A stretch of 14,202 nt of DNA from JADJLQ01 sp964396995 (GTDB lineage Bacteria; Bacteroidota; Bacteroidia; Chitinophagales; Saprospiraceae). How positions within the stretch are numbered: the first letter of the stretch is position 1; each line of letters starts with the position of its first letter. The notes under the pieces are model-generated. The model did no database searches and was not told the origin of the DNA. It was given only the letters and a program-made list of their open reading frames with translations. A program made the translations under genes and the position numbers. Below are positions 8,437-14,202 of this stretch, in pieces. Location: the NCBI GenBank assembly GCA_964396995.1, contig CAYNIG010000107.1, positions 1 to 14,202 on the forward strand, in the 5' to 3' direction.

Positions 8437-9084
8437 ATGTTTAATTCATTACCAGGTAGCCGGATAAGCACCAATTCATTGTGGATTTTTAAGGTTTTCC
8501 TGATTTTGCATTGCTTTTACCCCACTACAATGGTTCAAAGTCAAATCACTTCATTTTTTAATGCATCATGTGAAGGGGAAGCAAGAGATGCGGTAACACC
8601 GACCGGATGGCTTCAATGTGAAGACGGTACCACACCTGATATTTTACCCGGACCCTGGGGCGTATATTTAGCACCCGCCGACGGCAATACTTACATGGGT
8701 CTGATCACCCGTAAAGACGGAAGTTATGAATCAGTAGGTCAGCGATTACCGCAAACCTTAAAAATGGGAAACTGTTATTTTTTCAAACTAATGCTGGCCA
8801 GGGCACTGACTTATAATGGATTTAATAAACCAACCATTTTGCGGGTATGGGGAGGAAGTGATCGTTGTGACAAAAGACAAAAATTGTATGAAAGTATACC
8901 CATTACGCATCTGGATTGGAAGTCGTATACCATTCGATTTAAACCTAAAAAGGATATTGATTTTATAATCATTGAGGCATTTTATAACGCCAGATTGCAA
9001 TATACCTATAACGGAAATATCCTGATCGATGCTATCTCACCGATTTATACCTGCGATAAAGCAGAATTGATTGTCCTTCGCTAA
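8437..9084 (+). CDS. Exported hypothetical protein, beta-sandwich-like
   Basis: The 215-residue product begins with an unusually long N-region and a hydrophobic stretch (about 15-28), with a likely signal cleavage near VQS|QI (35/36). The mature part has paired cysteines and a jelly-roll-like pattern: NASCEG, GWLQCEDGTTPDILPGPWGVYLAPADGNTYMGL, a CYFFKLMLAR strand, and an ending with ILIDAISPIYTC. Similar modules occur at the N-terminus of large gliding-associated or T9SS cargo proteins in Saprospira-type bacteria, but here the protein stops right after the module and has no sorting domain. It is divergent from the DUF3098 gene and convergent with the small OB-like gene. A carbohydrate-binding role is possible but not shown. 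No sequence motif for an enzyme was seen. Confidence 0.7.
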   Translation: MFNSLPGSRISTNSLWIFKVFLILHCFYPTTMVQSQITSFFNASCEGEARDAVTPTGWLQCEDGTTPDILPGPWGVYLAPADGNTYMGLITRKDGSYESVGQRLPQTLKMGNCYFFKLMLARALTYNGFNKPTILRVWGGSDRCDKRQKLYESIPITHLDWKSYTIRFKPKKDIDFIIIEAFYNARLQYTYNGNILIDAISPIYTCDKAELIVLR

Positions 9085-9104
9085 CGCTGAAAAGCAGGAT
9101 GATG

Positions 9105-9121
9105 AGCTATGTCTCATAGCT
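9105..9121. terminator. Perfect 7-bp stem, 3-nt loop between convergent genes
   Basis: AGCTATG (9105-9111), loop TCT, CATAGCT (9115-9121) form a perfect hairpin 20 nt after the plus-strand gene stop. It overlaps the TAG stop of the minus-strand 73-residue gene. There is no T-tract on either side, so a bidirectional terminator is a guess from position and stem alone. Confidence 0.3.
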
Positions 9122-9328
9122 TACCAATTTCACCGGTTTACCCCACATCATGATTGAAAATTCTTCATCGATGAGCTTGATCCTGCAACTTATTTTTTTT
9201 CCTTCTATTTTCAATTGGTCAGGCATGTGTACAGGCCTGTATTTTTCTCCATCATCTCCCAAAATTGCCCAAAAGCCGGTAGCCAGATTTATAAATTCTA
9301 CCCTGCCCTGGATTCTGATGGATTTCAT
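9107..9328 (-). CDS. Small OB-fold-like hypothetical protein
   Basis: The ATG at 9328 gives 73 residues; a GTG two codons upstream (9334) is possible but less likely. The product starts MKSIRIQGRVEF and continues with GFWAILGDDGEKYRPV, a middle polar stretch and FSIMMWGKPVKLVSY. The alternating hydrophobic pattern with a GxW turn suggests a short five-stranded barrel of the OB or SH3-like kind; this is an inference from the pattern. There is no signal peptide, so it should be cytoplasmic. It begins 10 nt after the stop of the S24-type repressor gene and is probably cotranscribed with it. No function can be named. Confidence 0.65.
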   Translation of the reverse strand: MKSIRIQGRVEFINLATGFWAILGDDGEKYRPVHMPDQLKIEGKKISCRIKLIDEEFSIMMWGKPVKLVSYET

Positions 9329-9338
9329 AACCACAAAA

Positions 9339-10169
9339 TTAAACCTTAGAATTCACCGGATTAAATTTTTCGATAGTCTGCTTTAGAAATCGGATCATCT
9401 CCTGCTGCTCCCTGATAGTTTCATCCTGCGAGTGCAGTATTTGTTCCAATGGATTGTAATATCTTCCATGATTAAAAGGAGATATTCGCAATCGTACATA
9501 CCATACCTCCTTTATATTTTCTGCAGGCATATGGTAAGCTCTGTACGAATCATTATCAGACAGGAGAAAAAGGGATCTTGTTTTCTTCAATTCATTTTGT
9601 ACCCGCTTGACTACGATGTCGGTGTTGGTGACAATTACATAAATATGATCATCCTTGATACCCTGCGTCCATTGACCAGGTTCTATAAAACTGCATACCA
9701 CCGTATCCCCGGCTTCCAATACCGGTTCCATACTATCTCCGGATACATCAAAAGATCTATGTGTACCCTGACTAAATCTGTAATCAGGCAACGAGTACGA
9801 AGGTAATTCAGAATAGAAGGTCGGATCAGCGAGATCACTCACATATCCAGCTTGTGCCGGAACCGGTACATGTACTATGCGCTCATCGTTTTGTTTATCG
9901 GTTACGATGGTTAATACCCTCAGGTCATTTTTTACAGCATTATTTAAAAACATTTCTCCTTCACCATATACCAGGAAACTCATATTGATATCATACATTT
10001 TGCATGCTTTGTGTACCAGGTCATGACTGGACTCAAGCGATGGCAGTATGTTGGACAGGTTTTCCGGCAGGTAATCAAGCGACAAAGCGAAATGACGGGC
10101 GGATCTCACCTTTTCCTGATCACACAGGGCTTTGATACACTCTTTAAATCGTTGGGCCAACTGATTCAT
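9339..10169 (-). CDS. HTH/S24-family (LexA/CI-like) transcriptional repressor with C-terminal coiled coil
   Basis: An ATG at 10202 is open, but the ATG at 10169 is preferred: it gives 276 residues starting MNQLAQRFKECIKAL, whereas the extra 11 residues look like untranslated leader. Residues about 5-75 resemble the XRE-type helix-turn-helix domain of Bacteroidota S24 proteins, ending in the typical YDINMSFLVYGEGEMF. An S24 peptidase domain follows, with the Ser nucleophile in SGDSMEP (S146), the general-base Lys in VVKRV (K188), and a possible self-cleavage Ala-Gly (A107-G108 in PAQAGY). The last about 35 residues (from NPLEQIL) are a coiled coil, which may help oligomerisation. By family it is a DNA-damage or stress-responsive repressor; its targets here are unknown, but the repeats directly upstream suggest autoregulation. 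Confidence 0.88.
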   Translation of the reverse strand: MNQLAQRFKECIKALCDQEKVRSARHFALSLDYLPENLSNILPSLESSHDLVHKACKMYDINMSFLVYGEGEMFLNNAVKNDLRVLTIVTDKQNDERIVHVPVPAQAGYVSDLADPTFYSELPSYSLPDYRFSQGTHRSFDVSGDSMEPVLEAGDTVVCSFIEPGQWTQGIKDDHIYVIVTNTDIVVKRVQNELKKTRSLFLLSDNDSYRAYHMPAENIKEVWYVRLRISPFNHGRYYNPLEQILHSQDETIREQQEMIRFLKQTIEKFNPVNSKV

Positions 10170-10199
10170 ATTACAAAAATATGATATATGTTTTAGCCT

Positions 10200-10207
10200 C
10201 AAATATA
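10200..10207 (-). promoter_or_regulatory. Candidate promoter of the S24 repressor gene
   Basis: The minus strand reads TATATTTG, a full TAnnTTTG match, 30 nt before the chosen ATG. Twenty nt further upstream is TTTA (10231-10228), a 3-of-4 match to the minus-33 TTTG. That box lies inside the proximal TTTAGTAAA repeat, so a protein bound there would block the promoter. Confidence 0.45.
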
Positions 10208-10221
10208 AGCAGAAAACTGAT

Positions 10222-10254
10222 ATTTAGTAAAAAAAATGAGAAAATTTAGTAAAA
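10222..10254. promoter_or_regulatory. Paired operator-like direct repeat ATTTAGTAAAA, spaced 22 bp
   Basis: ATTTAGTAAAA occurs at 10222-10232 and again at 10244-10254. The shared core TTTAGTAAA is itself a palindrome around its central G. The 22-bp offset is about two helical turns, so dimers would sit on the same face of the DNA. The site nearer the repressor gene overlaps its candidate minus-33 box. This fits an autoregulatory operator for the S24 repressor; binding is inferred. Confidence 0.5.
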
Positions 10255-10276
10255 TTGAAATTTATTGATTTCAATT
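10253..10276. repeat. 9-bp perfect inverted repeat with 6-nt spacer
   Basis: AATTGAAAT (10253-10261) and ATTTCAATT (10268-10276) are exact reverse complements separated by TTATTG. The left arm abuts the second TTTAGTAAA site. It may be a further operator or a weak hairpin upstream of the plus-strand genes. Confidence 0.5.
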
Positions 10277-10316
10277 ATTAAATGGAATACAAAGTTTTCT
10301 GCAAAAAGTATGCTAA

Positions 10317-10454
10317 ATGACCAATCCTGAACTCTACCATAAAGGGCTGGGCATCGAATGGGTATTGAGAGAAATTTATCACGGTCAGTCATTTTCTGAT
10401 TATTTCTTATCTTTCCTTAATCCGGAACCAATATCTCTATTGAATAATTTTTAA
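10317..10454 (+). CDS. Possible small protein, 45 residues
   Basis: An ATG at 10317 opens 45 codons ending with TAA at 10454, 20 nt before the dioxygenase-like gene. The product begins MTNPELYHKGLGIEWVLREI and continues with HGQSFSDYFLSFLNPEP. It is soluble-looking, aromatic-rich and has amphipathic helix character rather than random AT-rich translation. An in-frame stop lies directly before the ATG (10314-10316). I do not recognise the family. It might be a real small gene controlled by the nearby operator-like repeats, or the tail of a decayed longer gene. It fills most of the otherwise gene-free stretch between the repressor and the dioxygenase. Confidence 0.4.
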   Translation: MTNPELYHKGLGIEWVLREIYHGQSFSDYFLSFLNPEPISLLNNF

Positions 10455-10474
10455 AAACTCAAAAACCATCGAAT

Positions 10475-11362
10475 ATGAAAAGAAGAACTTTTATCAAAAA
10501 AACCTCTATAGTTGCATTAAGCGTAAGTACAGTAGGAGGCATTCATTGGAATGGGCAGCATTTTGTTGGGGACAATCCGACCACGACTGATATCCTGGGC
10601 CCTTTTTACAGACCCGGAGCTCCCTTGAAATCAAATCTTATACTGCCCGATTCCAAAGGGACTCCATTGGTATTGCATGGAGTCGTTTTAAAGCAAGATG
10701 GTAAAACTCCAATTCCAAATGCACTGGTAGAAATATGGCATTGCGATGAAAATGAAGTGTATGATAATTCGTCGGACGAATACAAATATCGGGCCGGGCA
10801 AAAATCAAAAGCAAATGGGAAGTATCAGTTCAAAACCATCATTCCGGTACCTTATAAAGCAGATCAGAATGATGAATCTTCCTGGCGACCCGCCCACATT
10901 CATATGCGTGTTTCCGTGCCAGCTCAGCAAGATTTGATTACGCAAATCTATTTTGAAAATGGCAAATATGTGGAAACGGATCCATGGGCTTCTGCTCCTA
11001 ATGCAGTAAACAGAATATTGAAAATAACCAAGAATAAATTCGGAGATAGTGAAGTAGAGTTTAATGTGATTTTAGCTAAAGAAATCCCACTGGATCAGAA
11101 AGTATATGATAAAATCACGGGATTATACGATATGGGAAAAGATAATTTTGTCGAATTTATAAAGAGTGATGATGCCTTGTTTATGAAAAGAAATGGCATG
11201 ATCAATGTAAATCTAAACTATATTGGAAATAATACATTTGAAGGAGGAGGTACTGGATTCCCAAAAGCAAGCTTTGAATGGAGTCAGGATGGAAGTGTAA
11301 AAGTAATTATCCGTACCGGTGACAATACTTACTCCGGAGTAAAATATTTAAAATATAAATAG
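10475..11362 (+). CDS. Secreted intradiol ring-cleavage dioxygenase-like protein with extra C-terminal domain
   Basis: The 295-residue product starts MKRRTFIKKTSIVALSVS, a twin-arginine-type signal (RRTFIKK followed by a hydrophobic run). The core (about 34-200) matches the protocatechuate 3,4-dioxygenase/catechol dioxygenase fold: TDILGPFYRPGAP, the EIWHCDENEVYDN segment, GKYQFKTIIP and WRPAHIHMRV. The four Fe(III) ligands of the family are all in place as Y96, Y117, H141 and H143, with the conserved Arg at R138, so the site looks active. Residues about 206-295 form an extra domain after the catalytic fold that I cannot assign; it has beta-rich repeats (VNLNYIGNNTF, SFEWSQDGSVKVIIR). The export signal points to an extracytoplasmic aromatic substrate rather than the classic cytoplasmic pathway; no other aromatic-degradation genes are visible nearby. 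Confidence 0.85.
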   Translation: MKRRTFIKKTSIVALSVSTVGGIHWNGQHFVGDNPTTTDILGPFYRPGAPLKSNLILPDSKGTPLVLHGVVLKQDGKTPIPNALVEIWHCDENEVYDNSSDEYKYRAGQKSKANGKYQFKTIIPVPYKADQNDESSWRPAHIHMRVSVPAQQDLITQIYFENGKYVETDPWASAPNAVNRILKITKNKFGDSEVEFNVILAKEIPLDQKVYDKITGLYDMGKDNFVEFIKSDDALFMKRNGMINVNLNYIGNNTFEGGGTGFPKASFEWSQDGSVKVIIRTGDNTYSGVKYLKYK

Positions 11363-11372
11363 CGGATAAGTT

Positions 11373-11588
11373 GTGTTTGTAATAATATTCATACTGCTTT
11401 ATATTTTTTCTTTTCCCTTTATACTTCCGGCTCAGAAACCAATTTCTTGCGACCTTGGAACTCTATATAATGTAAAGAAGGGTTACCCTATTGCCATCTC
11501 TCATTTAAATGGTATAGAGGTATTAATAGTTGAATGCAGTATGGCAATGGAATGGAGAAATCAATTAAAGCTTGAAAATTATTTTTAA
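11373..11588 (+). CDS. Doubtful small exported protein, 71 residues
   Basis: The only available start is GTG at 11373, 10 nt after the dioxygenase-like gene; an in-frame stop lies just upstream (11367-11369). The N-terminus is a strong hydrophobic signal-type segment (VIIFILLYIFSFPFILPA, followed by QKPISCDLG). The remaining about 50 residues show no recognised motif. It ends 19 nt before the next gene's chosen ATG. The tight spacing and signal-like start favour a real gene, while the rare start codon and short length are against it. Confidence 0.35.
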   Translation: MFVIIFILLYIFSFPFILPAQKPISCDLGTLYNVKKGYPIAISHLNGIEVLIVECSMAMEWRNQLKLENYF

Positions 11589-11607
11589 ACCGTACAACCT
11601 AGGTGCA

Positions 11608-12048
11608 ATGGTAAAATTTATATTTTATCTGGTCATTATACTTATTCCCACCAAAACAGTGTCCCAATCACAGGTCAAAAAACATATGATGGTAAAAGTG
11701 GCAGTCGAAAATATGTTTGACGCATTGACTAAGGCGGATACAGTTGCTTTGAAAAGCTATTGCACCAAGGATGTGAGGTTTTATGAGTATGGAGAAGTAT
11801 GGACTTTAGATACCTTAATTAAAAAAGCGATACGAAGTCAATCCATACCTGATTTTAAACGCACCAATAATTTTGAATTTGTCAATACCATTATTCATAA
11901 AAAATCAGCCTGGGTTACATACTACCTTCAATCCGTCTTTACAAGAAATGGAAAAGAAGAATTAGTAAAATGGATGGAAACAGTAGTACTGCAAAAAGAT
12001 TCCAAAGAATGGAAGATAAACGTATTGCATTCTACCCGCTTAAAATAA
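11608..12048 (+). CDS. Exported NTF2-like (SnoaL/DUF4440-type) protein
   Basis: The ATG at 11608 is preferred over an upstream in-frame TTG at 11572 because it gives a clean signal peptide, MVKFIFYLVIILIPTKTVSQ. The product has 146 residues. After the signal, the segment VENMFDALTKADTVALKSYCTKDVRFYEYGEVW and the ending WMETVVLQKDSKEWKINVL show the alpha-plus-beta cone pattern of the NTF2 superfamily: helix, then Asp-rich turn, then strands, with the final W-K-I-x-x-L-H strand. Such proteins range from isomerases to ligand-binding proteins, so no reaction can be named. It is the last gene of the plus-strand group after the dioxygenase-like protein and should act in the periplasm. Confidence 0.75.
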   Translation: MVKFIFYLVIILIPTKTVSQSQVKKHMMVKVAVENMFDALTKADTVALKSYCTKDVRFYEYGEVWTLDTLIKKAIRSQSIPDFKRTNNFEFVNTIIHKKSAWVTYYLQSVFTRNGKEELVKWMETVVLQKDSKEWKINVLHSTRLK

Positions 12049-12051
12049 AAA

Positions 12052-12069
12052 TTAAGGGGAATCCTTTAA
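12052..12069 (+). terminator. Candidate terminator after the NTF2-like gene
   Basis: TTAAGGG, loop GAAT, CCTTTAA form a 7-bp stem with one G-U pair, beginning 4 nt after the stop codon. The sequence after it is only moderately T-rich. Confidence 0.3.
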
Positions 12070-12146
12070 CTGAATTTATTTGAATTCTTCAAGTGAAATT
12101 ATTAATTAGAATCAGAAATTAAAATTGAAAAAATAATTTTATTCTC

Positions 12147-12174
12147 AAAAAAGGTGGACCAAAGACAGGTACCA
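12147..12174 (-). terminator. Candidate intrinsic terminator of tpiA
   Basis: Read on the minus strand, TGG-T-ACC (12174-12168), a 7-nt loop, and GGTCCA (12160-12155) form a 6-bp stem with a one-base bulge. It is followed after CC by six T residues (12152-12147), about 60 nt beyond the tpiA stop. Apart from this and the hairpin at 12052-12069, the 185-bp spacer 12049-12233 shows only AT-rich sequence. Confidence 0.4.
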
Positions 12175-12233
12175 TATTCTATTTCGACCGCGCAAATTAT
12201 TATTTTAACTAATTTCTCAGGGTGTATTCAACT

Positions 12234-12986
12234 TCAAAACGAATTAGCAATTTTTAAAAAATCCACTACATCCAATGATGCCCCCCCTACCAAAGCTCCG
12301 TCCACATCGGGTTTACTGAATATTTCTTTGGCATTAGATCCTTTTACTGAGCCCCCATATAAAATGGAAATTGATTCAGCGGAGTTTTCTCCATACTTGG
12401 TTTTTATTTGTTGCCTGATAAAAGCATGCATATCCTGAGCTTGCTCCGGGCTGGCTGTTACCCCCGTGCCGATAGCCCAGATGGGCTCATATGCAATCAC
12501 CAGCTTTTCAAAATCAACTGCCGGCAAATGGAATAATCCATGAATGAATTGATTCAGCACAAAATCATTTTGCTCACCATTATTTCTTATTTCCAACGGT
12601 TCTCCAACACAAAAAACAGGTGTCAAGCCATGAGCCAATGCTGCATTTACCTTTTGAGCTAATAAAGCGTCTGTTTCATTATAATATTGCCTTCGTTCTG
12701 AATGACCTAATATCACAAATGGTATATCGCACGATTTTAGCATAGATGCGGAAACTTCGCCGGTGTATGCCCCCTTTTGTTCCTGATGGCAGTTTTGTGC
12801 CCCGATTTCTATCACTGTACCTTTTAAAATACTGGCAACCGTAGTAAGGTGGGTAAATGGTGGAATGACGATCATCTGCGGTGATGATAGATTATACCCT
12901 TCTCTTAAGTTCTTTACCAGGGAAATGCCTTCTTCCAATGTGGTATTCATTTTCCAGTTTCCGGCAACTATTTTTTTCCTTTTCAT
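12234..12986 (-). CDS. tpiA: Triosephosphate isomerase
   Basis: The enzyme interconverts dihydroxyacetone phosphate and glyceraldehyde 3-phosphate in glycolysis and gluconeogenesis. The 250-residue product has the standard length and all key residues: AGNWKMN with K12, GHSERR with catalytic H95, and AYEPIWAIGTG with catalytic base E167 and the flexible phosphate-gripping loop. The phosphate-binding LYGGSVKGSN and ALVGGASL segments near the C-terminus are also intact. The ATG at 12986 gives the family-typical N-terminus MKRKKIVAGNWKMN. It stands alone, divergent from ppk1, with a good minus-7 element upstream (13016-13009) and a candidate terminator downstream. Confidence 0.98.
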   Translation of the reverse strand: MKRKKIVAGNWKMNTTLEEGISLVKNLREGYNLSSPQMIVIPPFTHLTTVASILKGTVIEIGAQNCHQEQKGAYTGEVSASMLKSCDIPFVILGHSERRQYYNETDALLAQKVNAALAHGLTPVFCVGEPLEIRNNGEQNDFVLNQFIHGLFHLPAVDFEKLVIAYEPIWAIGTGVTASPEQAQDMHAFIRQQIKTKYGENSAESISILYGGSVKGSNAKEIFSKPDVDGALVGGASLDVVDFLKIANSF

Positions 12987-13008
12987 AGGACTTTATTTTA
13001 TGAGCCCG

Positions 13009-13016
13009 CAAAGGTA
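13009..13016 (-). promoter_or_regulatory. Candidate tpiA promoter minus-7 element
   Basis: The minus strand reads TACCTTTG, an exact TAnnTTTG match, 22 nt before the tpiA ATG. No clear TTG lies at the usual minus-33 position (CGTT and TTTA are nearby). The remaining spacer up to ppk1 (13017-13187) holds no other element that I can support. Confidence 0.45.
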
Positions 13017-13187
13017 AAAATATCAGGAATTAATAAACGTTTTCGTTGAATTATTCCCACCAATGATAGAATAAAAAATGTATAGAATTTTGGTTTACAA
13101 GCACTAGGCAGCGAAAGATAAAATTTAATATACCCAATAGATCATTAATGAATCGAATCGATTATTTTGTGCCCCAGGTATTGAAGT

Positions 13188-14202
13188 ATGAGTCTCAAAA
13201 ACGCACCTTTTTACGAAAGGGATTTAAGTTGGTTACTTTTTAATTATCGAGTATTACAGGAAGCGAAAGATCTGAATGTACCGCTTTTTGACAGGTTAAA
13301 ATTTATGGCCATTTATTCATCTAACCTGGAAGAATTTTTTAAAGTACGCGTAGCACAGATCAGAAGACTGGTAAAATCCGGAAAGGGAACCAAAAAAGCG
13401 CTCAATTTTAGCCCGGATTCCCTACTGAAGTCTATTTTAAAAACGGTAAATAGTCATCAGCAAGAGCTGACTACTTTGTTCAACAAACAGTTTATTCCAG
13501 AATTAAAGCTCAATGGAATAACCATTGTCTCGCCCGAACACCTAACTCTTAAACAGCATGAATTTGTAAATAATTATTTCAAGGAATATTTGCAGGCCTA
13601 TATTCAGCCAATACTGCTGATCAATGGTAAAGTAAGGCCATTCCTTAACAGTGGTGCCTTATATTTATTTTTACACCTCACTGATAAAAAAGCATCACGA
13701 AACAAACATCAGTATGCCATAGTAAGATTACCATCAGATCAGCTTCCCCGATTCGTAATTTTACCTTCGAGCAAGAAAAATGAAAACCAATTGATGATGC
13801 TCGACGATATTGTTCGGTTATCTGTTAAGTACGTTTTCCCGGGTTTTCATTTAAAGCATGCCTATTCAATAAAACTTACCCGTGATTCTGAATTGTATAT
13901 TGAGGATGAATATGAAGGTGACCTGGTGGATAAAATAAAGAAAAGCCTTGTAAAACGAAATGTTGGCTCTGTTTCCCGCCTGGTTTACGATCGTACCATG
14001 CCTGCCAATATGCTTAAATTATTACAAAAGACCTTTACCATACCTAATATTTCCCTGATACCGGAAGGAAAATATCACAACAACTTTGATTTTTTTAAAT
14101 TTCCCGATTTTGGCAAAACGAATTTGAAAGAATCTCCACTGCTTCCCCTTCCGTATACCGAAATAGAGCACTCCGAAGATGTTTTTAAATCTATAGCCAA
14201 TG
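13188..14202 (+). CDS. ppk1: Polyphosphate kinase 1 (3'-truncated)
   Basis: The enzyme polymerises the ATP gamma-phosphate into inorganic polyphosphate. The ATG at 13188 begins MSLKNAPFYERDLSWLLFNYRVLQEAKD in three-letter order of the family, followed by RLKFMAIYSSNLEEFFKVRVAQIRRL, the PPK1 N-terminal domain signature, with the ATP-contacting Asn at N46. The frame stays open for 338 codons to the window end, covering the N domain (about 8-105) and most of the middle domain (about 115-310, including DRTMPANML and an FDFFKFPDF stretch). The C-terminal domains with the phosphorylated His lie beyond the window. It is divergent from tpiA with a 201-bp spacer; no convincing TAnnTTTG element was found for it. 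Confidence 0.95.
   Translation, partial: MSLKNAPFYERDLSWLLFNYRVLQEAKDLNVPLFDRLKFMAIYSSNLEEFFKVRVAQIRRLVKSGKGTKKALNFSPDSLLKSILKTVNSHQQELTTLFNKQFIPELKLNGITIVSPEHLTLKQHEFVNNYFKEYLQAYIQPILLINGKVRPFLNSGALYLFLHLTDKKASRNKHQYAIVRLPSDQLPRFVILPSSKKNENQLMMLDDIVRLSVKYVFPGFHLKHAYSIKLTRDSELYIEDEYEGDLVDKIKKSLVKRNVGSVSRLVYDRTMPANMLKLLQKTFTIPNISLIPEGKYHNNFDFFKFPDFGKTNLKESPLLPLPYTEIEHSEDVFKSIAN

Larger units (their letters stand above)
10209..10302. repeat. Outer 10-bp inverted repeat, GCAGAAAACT / AGTTTTCTGC
   Basis: GCAGAAAACT at 10209-10218 and its exact reverse complement at 10293-10302 are offset by 84 bp, close to eight helical turns. They enclose the two TTTAGTAAA sites and a second inverted repeat. 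The arms contain G and C in an otherwise very AT-rich spacer, which makes chance less likely. They may be distal operator half-sites or the base of a long cruciform. Confidence 0.55.

Noticed and set aside
9432..9806. 124-codon plus-strand frame inside the S24 repressor gene
   Set aside because: The minus-strand protein carries clear S24 catalytic motifs; the antisense frame is low-complexity.
10170..10202. Eleven-residue N-terminal extension of the S24 repressor from ATG 10202
   Set aside because: The extension has no helix-turn-helix character, and the candidate minus-7 element at 10207-10200 would overlap that start codon.
10200..10480. Prophage or mobile-element boundary suggested by a CI-like repressor
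   Set aside because: No integrase, structural phage genes, attachment-site duplication or terminal repeats are visible on either side.
12120..12141. TAAAATT...AATTTTA inverted repeat after the NTF2-like gene
   Set aside because: It is made only of A and T in an AT-rich spacer; a stem this weak is expected by chance.
12154..12438. 94-codon open frame on the plus strand opposite the end of tpiA
   Set aside because: It is antisense to an intact, highly conserved gene and covers a candidate terminator; it is a shadow frame.
13148..13243. Short plus-strand ORF starting at ATG 13148, before ppk1
   Set aside because: It overlaps the ppk1 start in another frame, and its translation is not protein-like.

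Overview
The window looks like a chromosomal segment of a member of the Bacteroidota, most likely from the Saprospiria/Chitinophagia side. The evidence is a gliding-motility ABC transporter (GldA plus GldF/GldG), a secreted protease ending in a type IX secretion (T9SS) C-terminal sorting domain, a DUF3098–truB pair, AT-rich spacers, few clear Shine-Dalgarno sites, and several TAnnTTTG-like minus-7 promoter elements of the kind used by the Bacteroidota primary sigma factor. No rRNA, tRNA, CRISPR array, insertion sequence or integrase was seen.

Layout. 1-1707 (+) is the 3' part of a secreted S8 (subtilisin-like) protease with a GEVEDY domain, an Fn3-like domain and a T9SS sorting domain. Convergent to it, 8377 down to 1729 (-) is a compact six-gene run: DUF3098 membrane protein, truB, gldA (TTG start), a GldF–GldG fusion, a DUF4340 lipoprotein and an S1/P1-nuclease/phospholipase C-type zinc hydrolase. 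Spacers are 25, 3, 3, -8 and -4 nt, so the run is very probably one operon with translational coupling at the end. It joins a tRNA-modification gene to an envelope ABC machine whose parts (ATPase, permease, GldG, DUF4340) resemble the GldG/DUF4340 transporter clusters of other phyla.

8437-9084 (+) is a small secreted beta-sandwich-like protein of unknown role. Convergent to it, 10169-9107 (-) holds an S24-type (LexA/CI-like) repressor followed by a 73-residue OB-like protein. The about 305-bp spacer upstream of the repressor contains a dense nested set of repeats: two TTTAGTAAA sites exactly 22 bp apart, a 9-bp inverted repeat, and an outer 10-bp inverted repeat spaced 84 bp. This looks like an operator region. 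It also contains a 45-codon ORF that leads into a plus-strand group: a Tat-type secreted intradiol ring-cleavage dioxygenase-like protein with an unassigned C-terminal domain, a doubtful 71-residue exported peptide, and an exported NTF2-like protein.

The right end has triosephosphate isomerase (tpiA, -) and, divergent from it, the 5' part of polyphosphate kinase 1 (ppk1, +), which runs off the window.

The points most worth a second look are the fused GldFG–DUF4340–hydrolase operon and the S24 repressor with its operator-like intergenic region.
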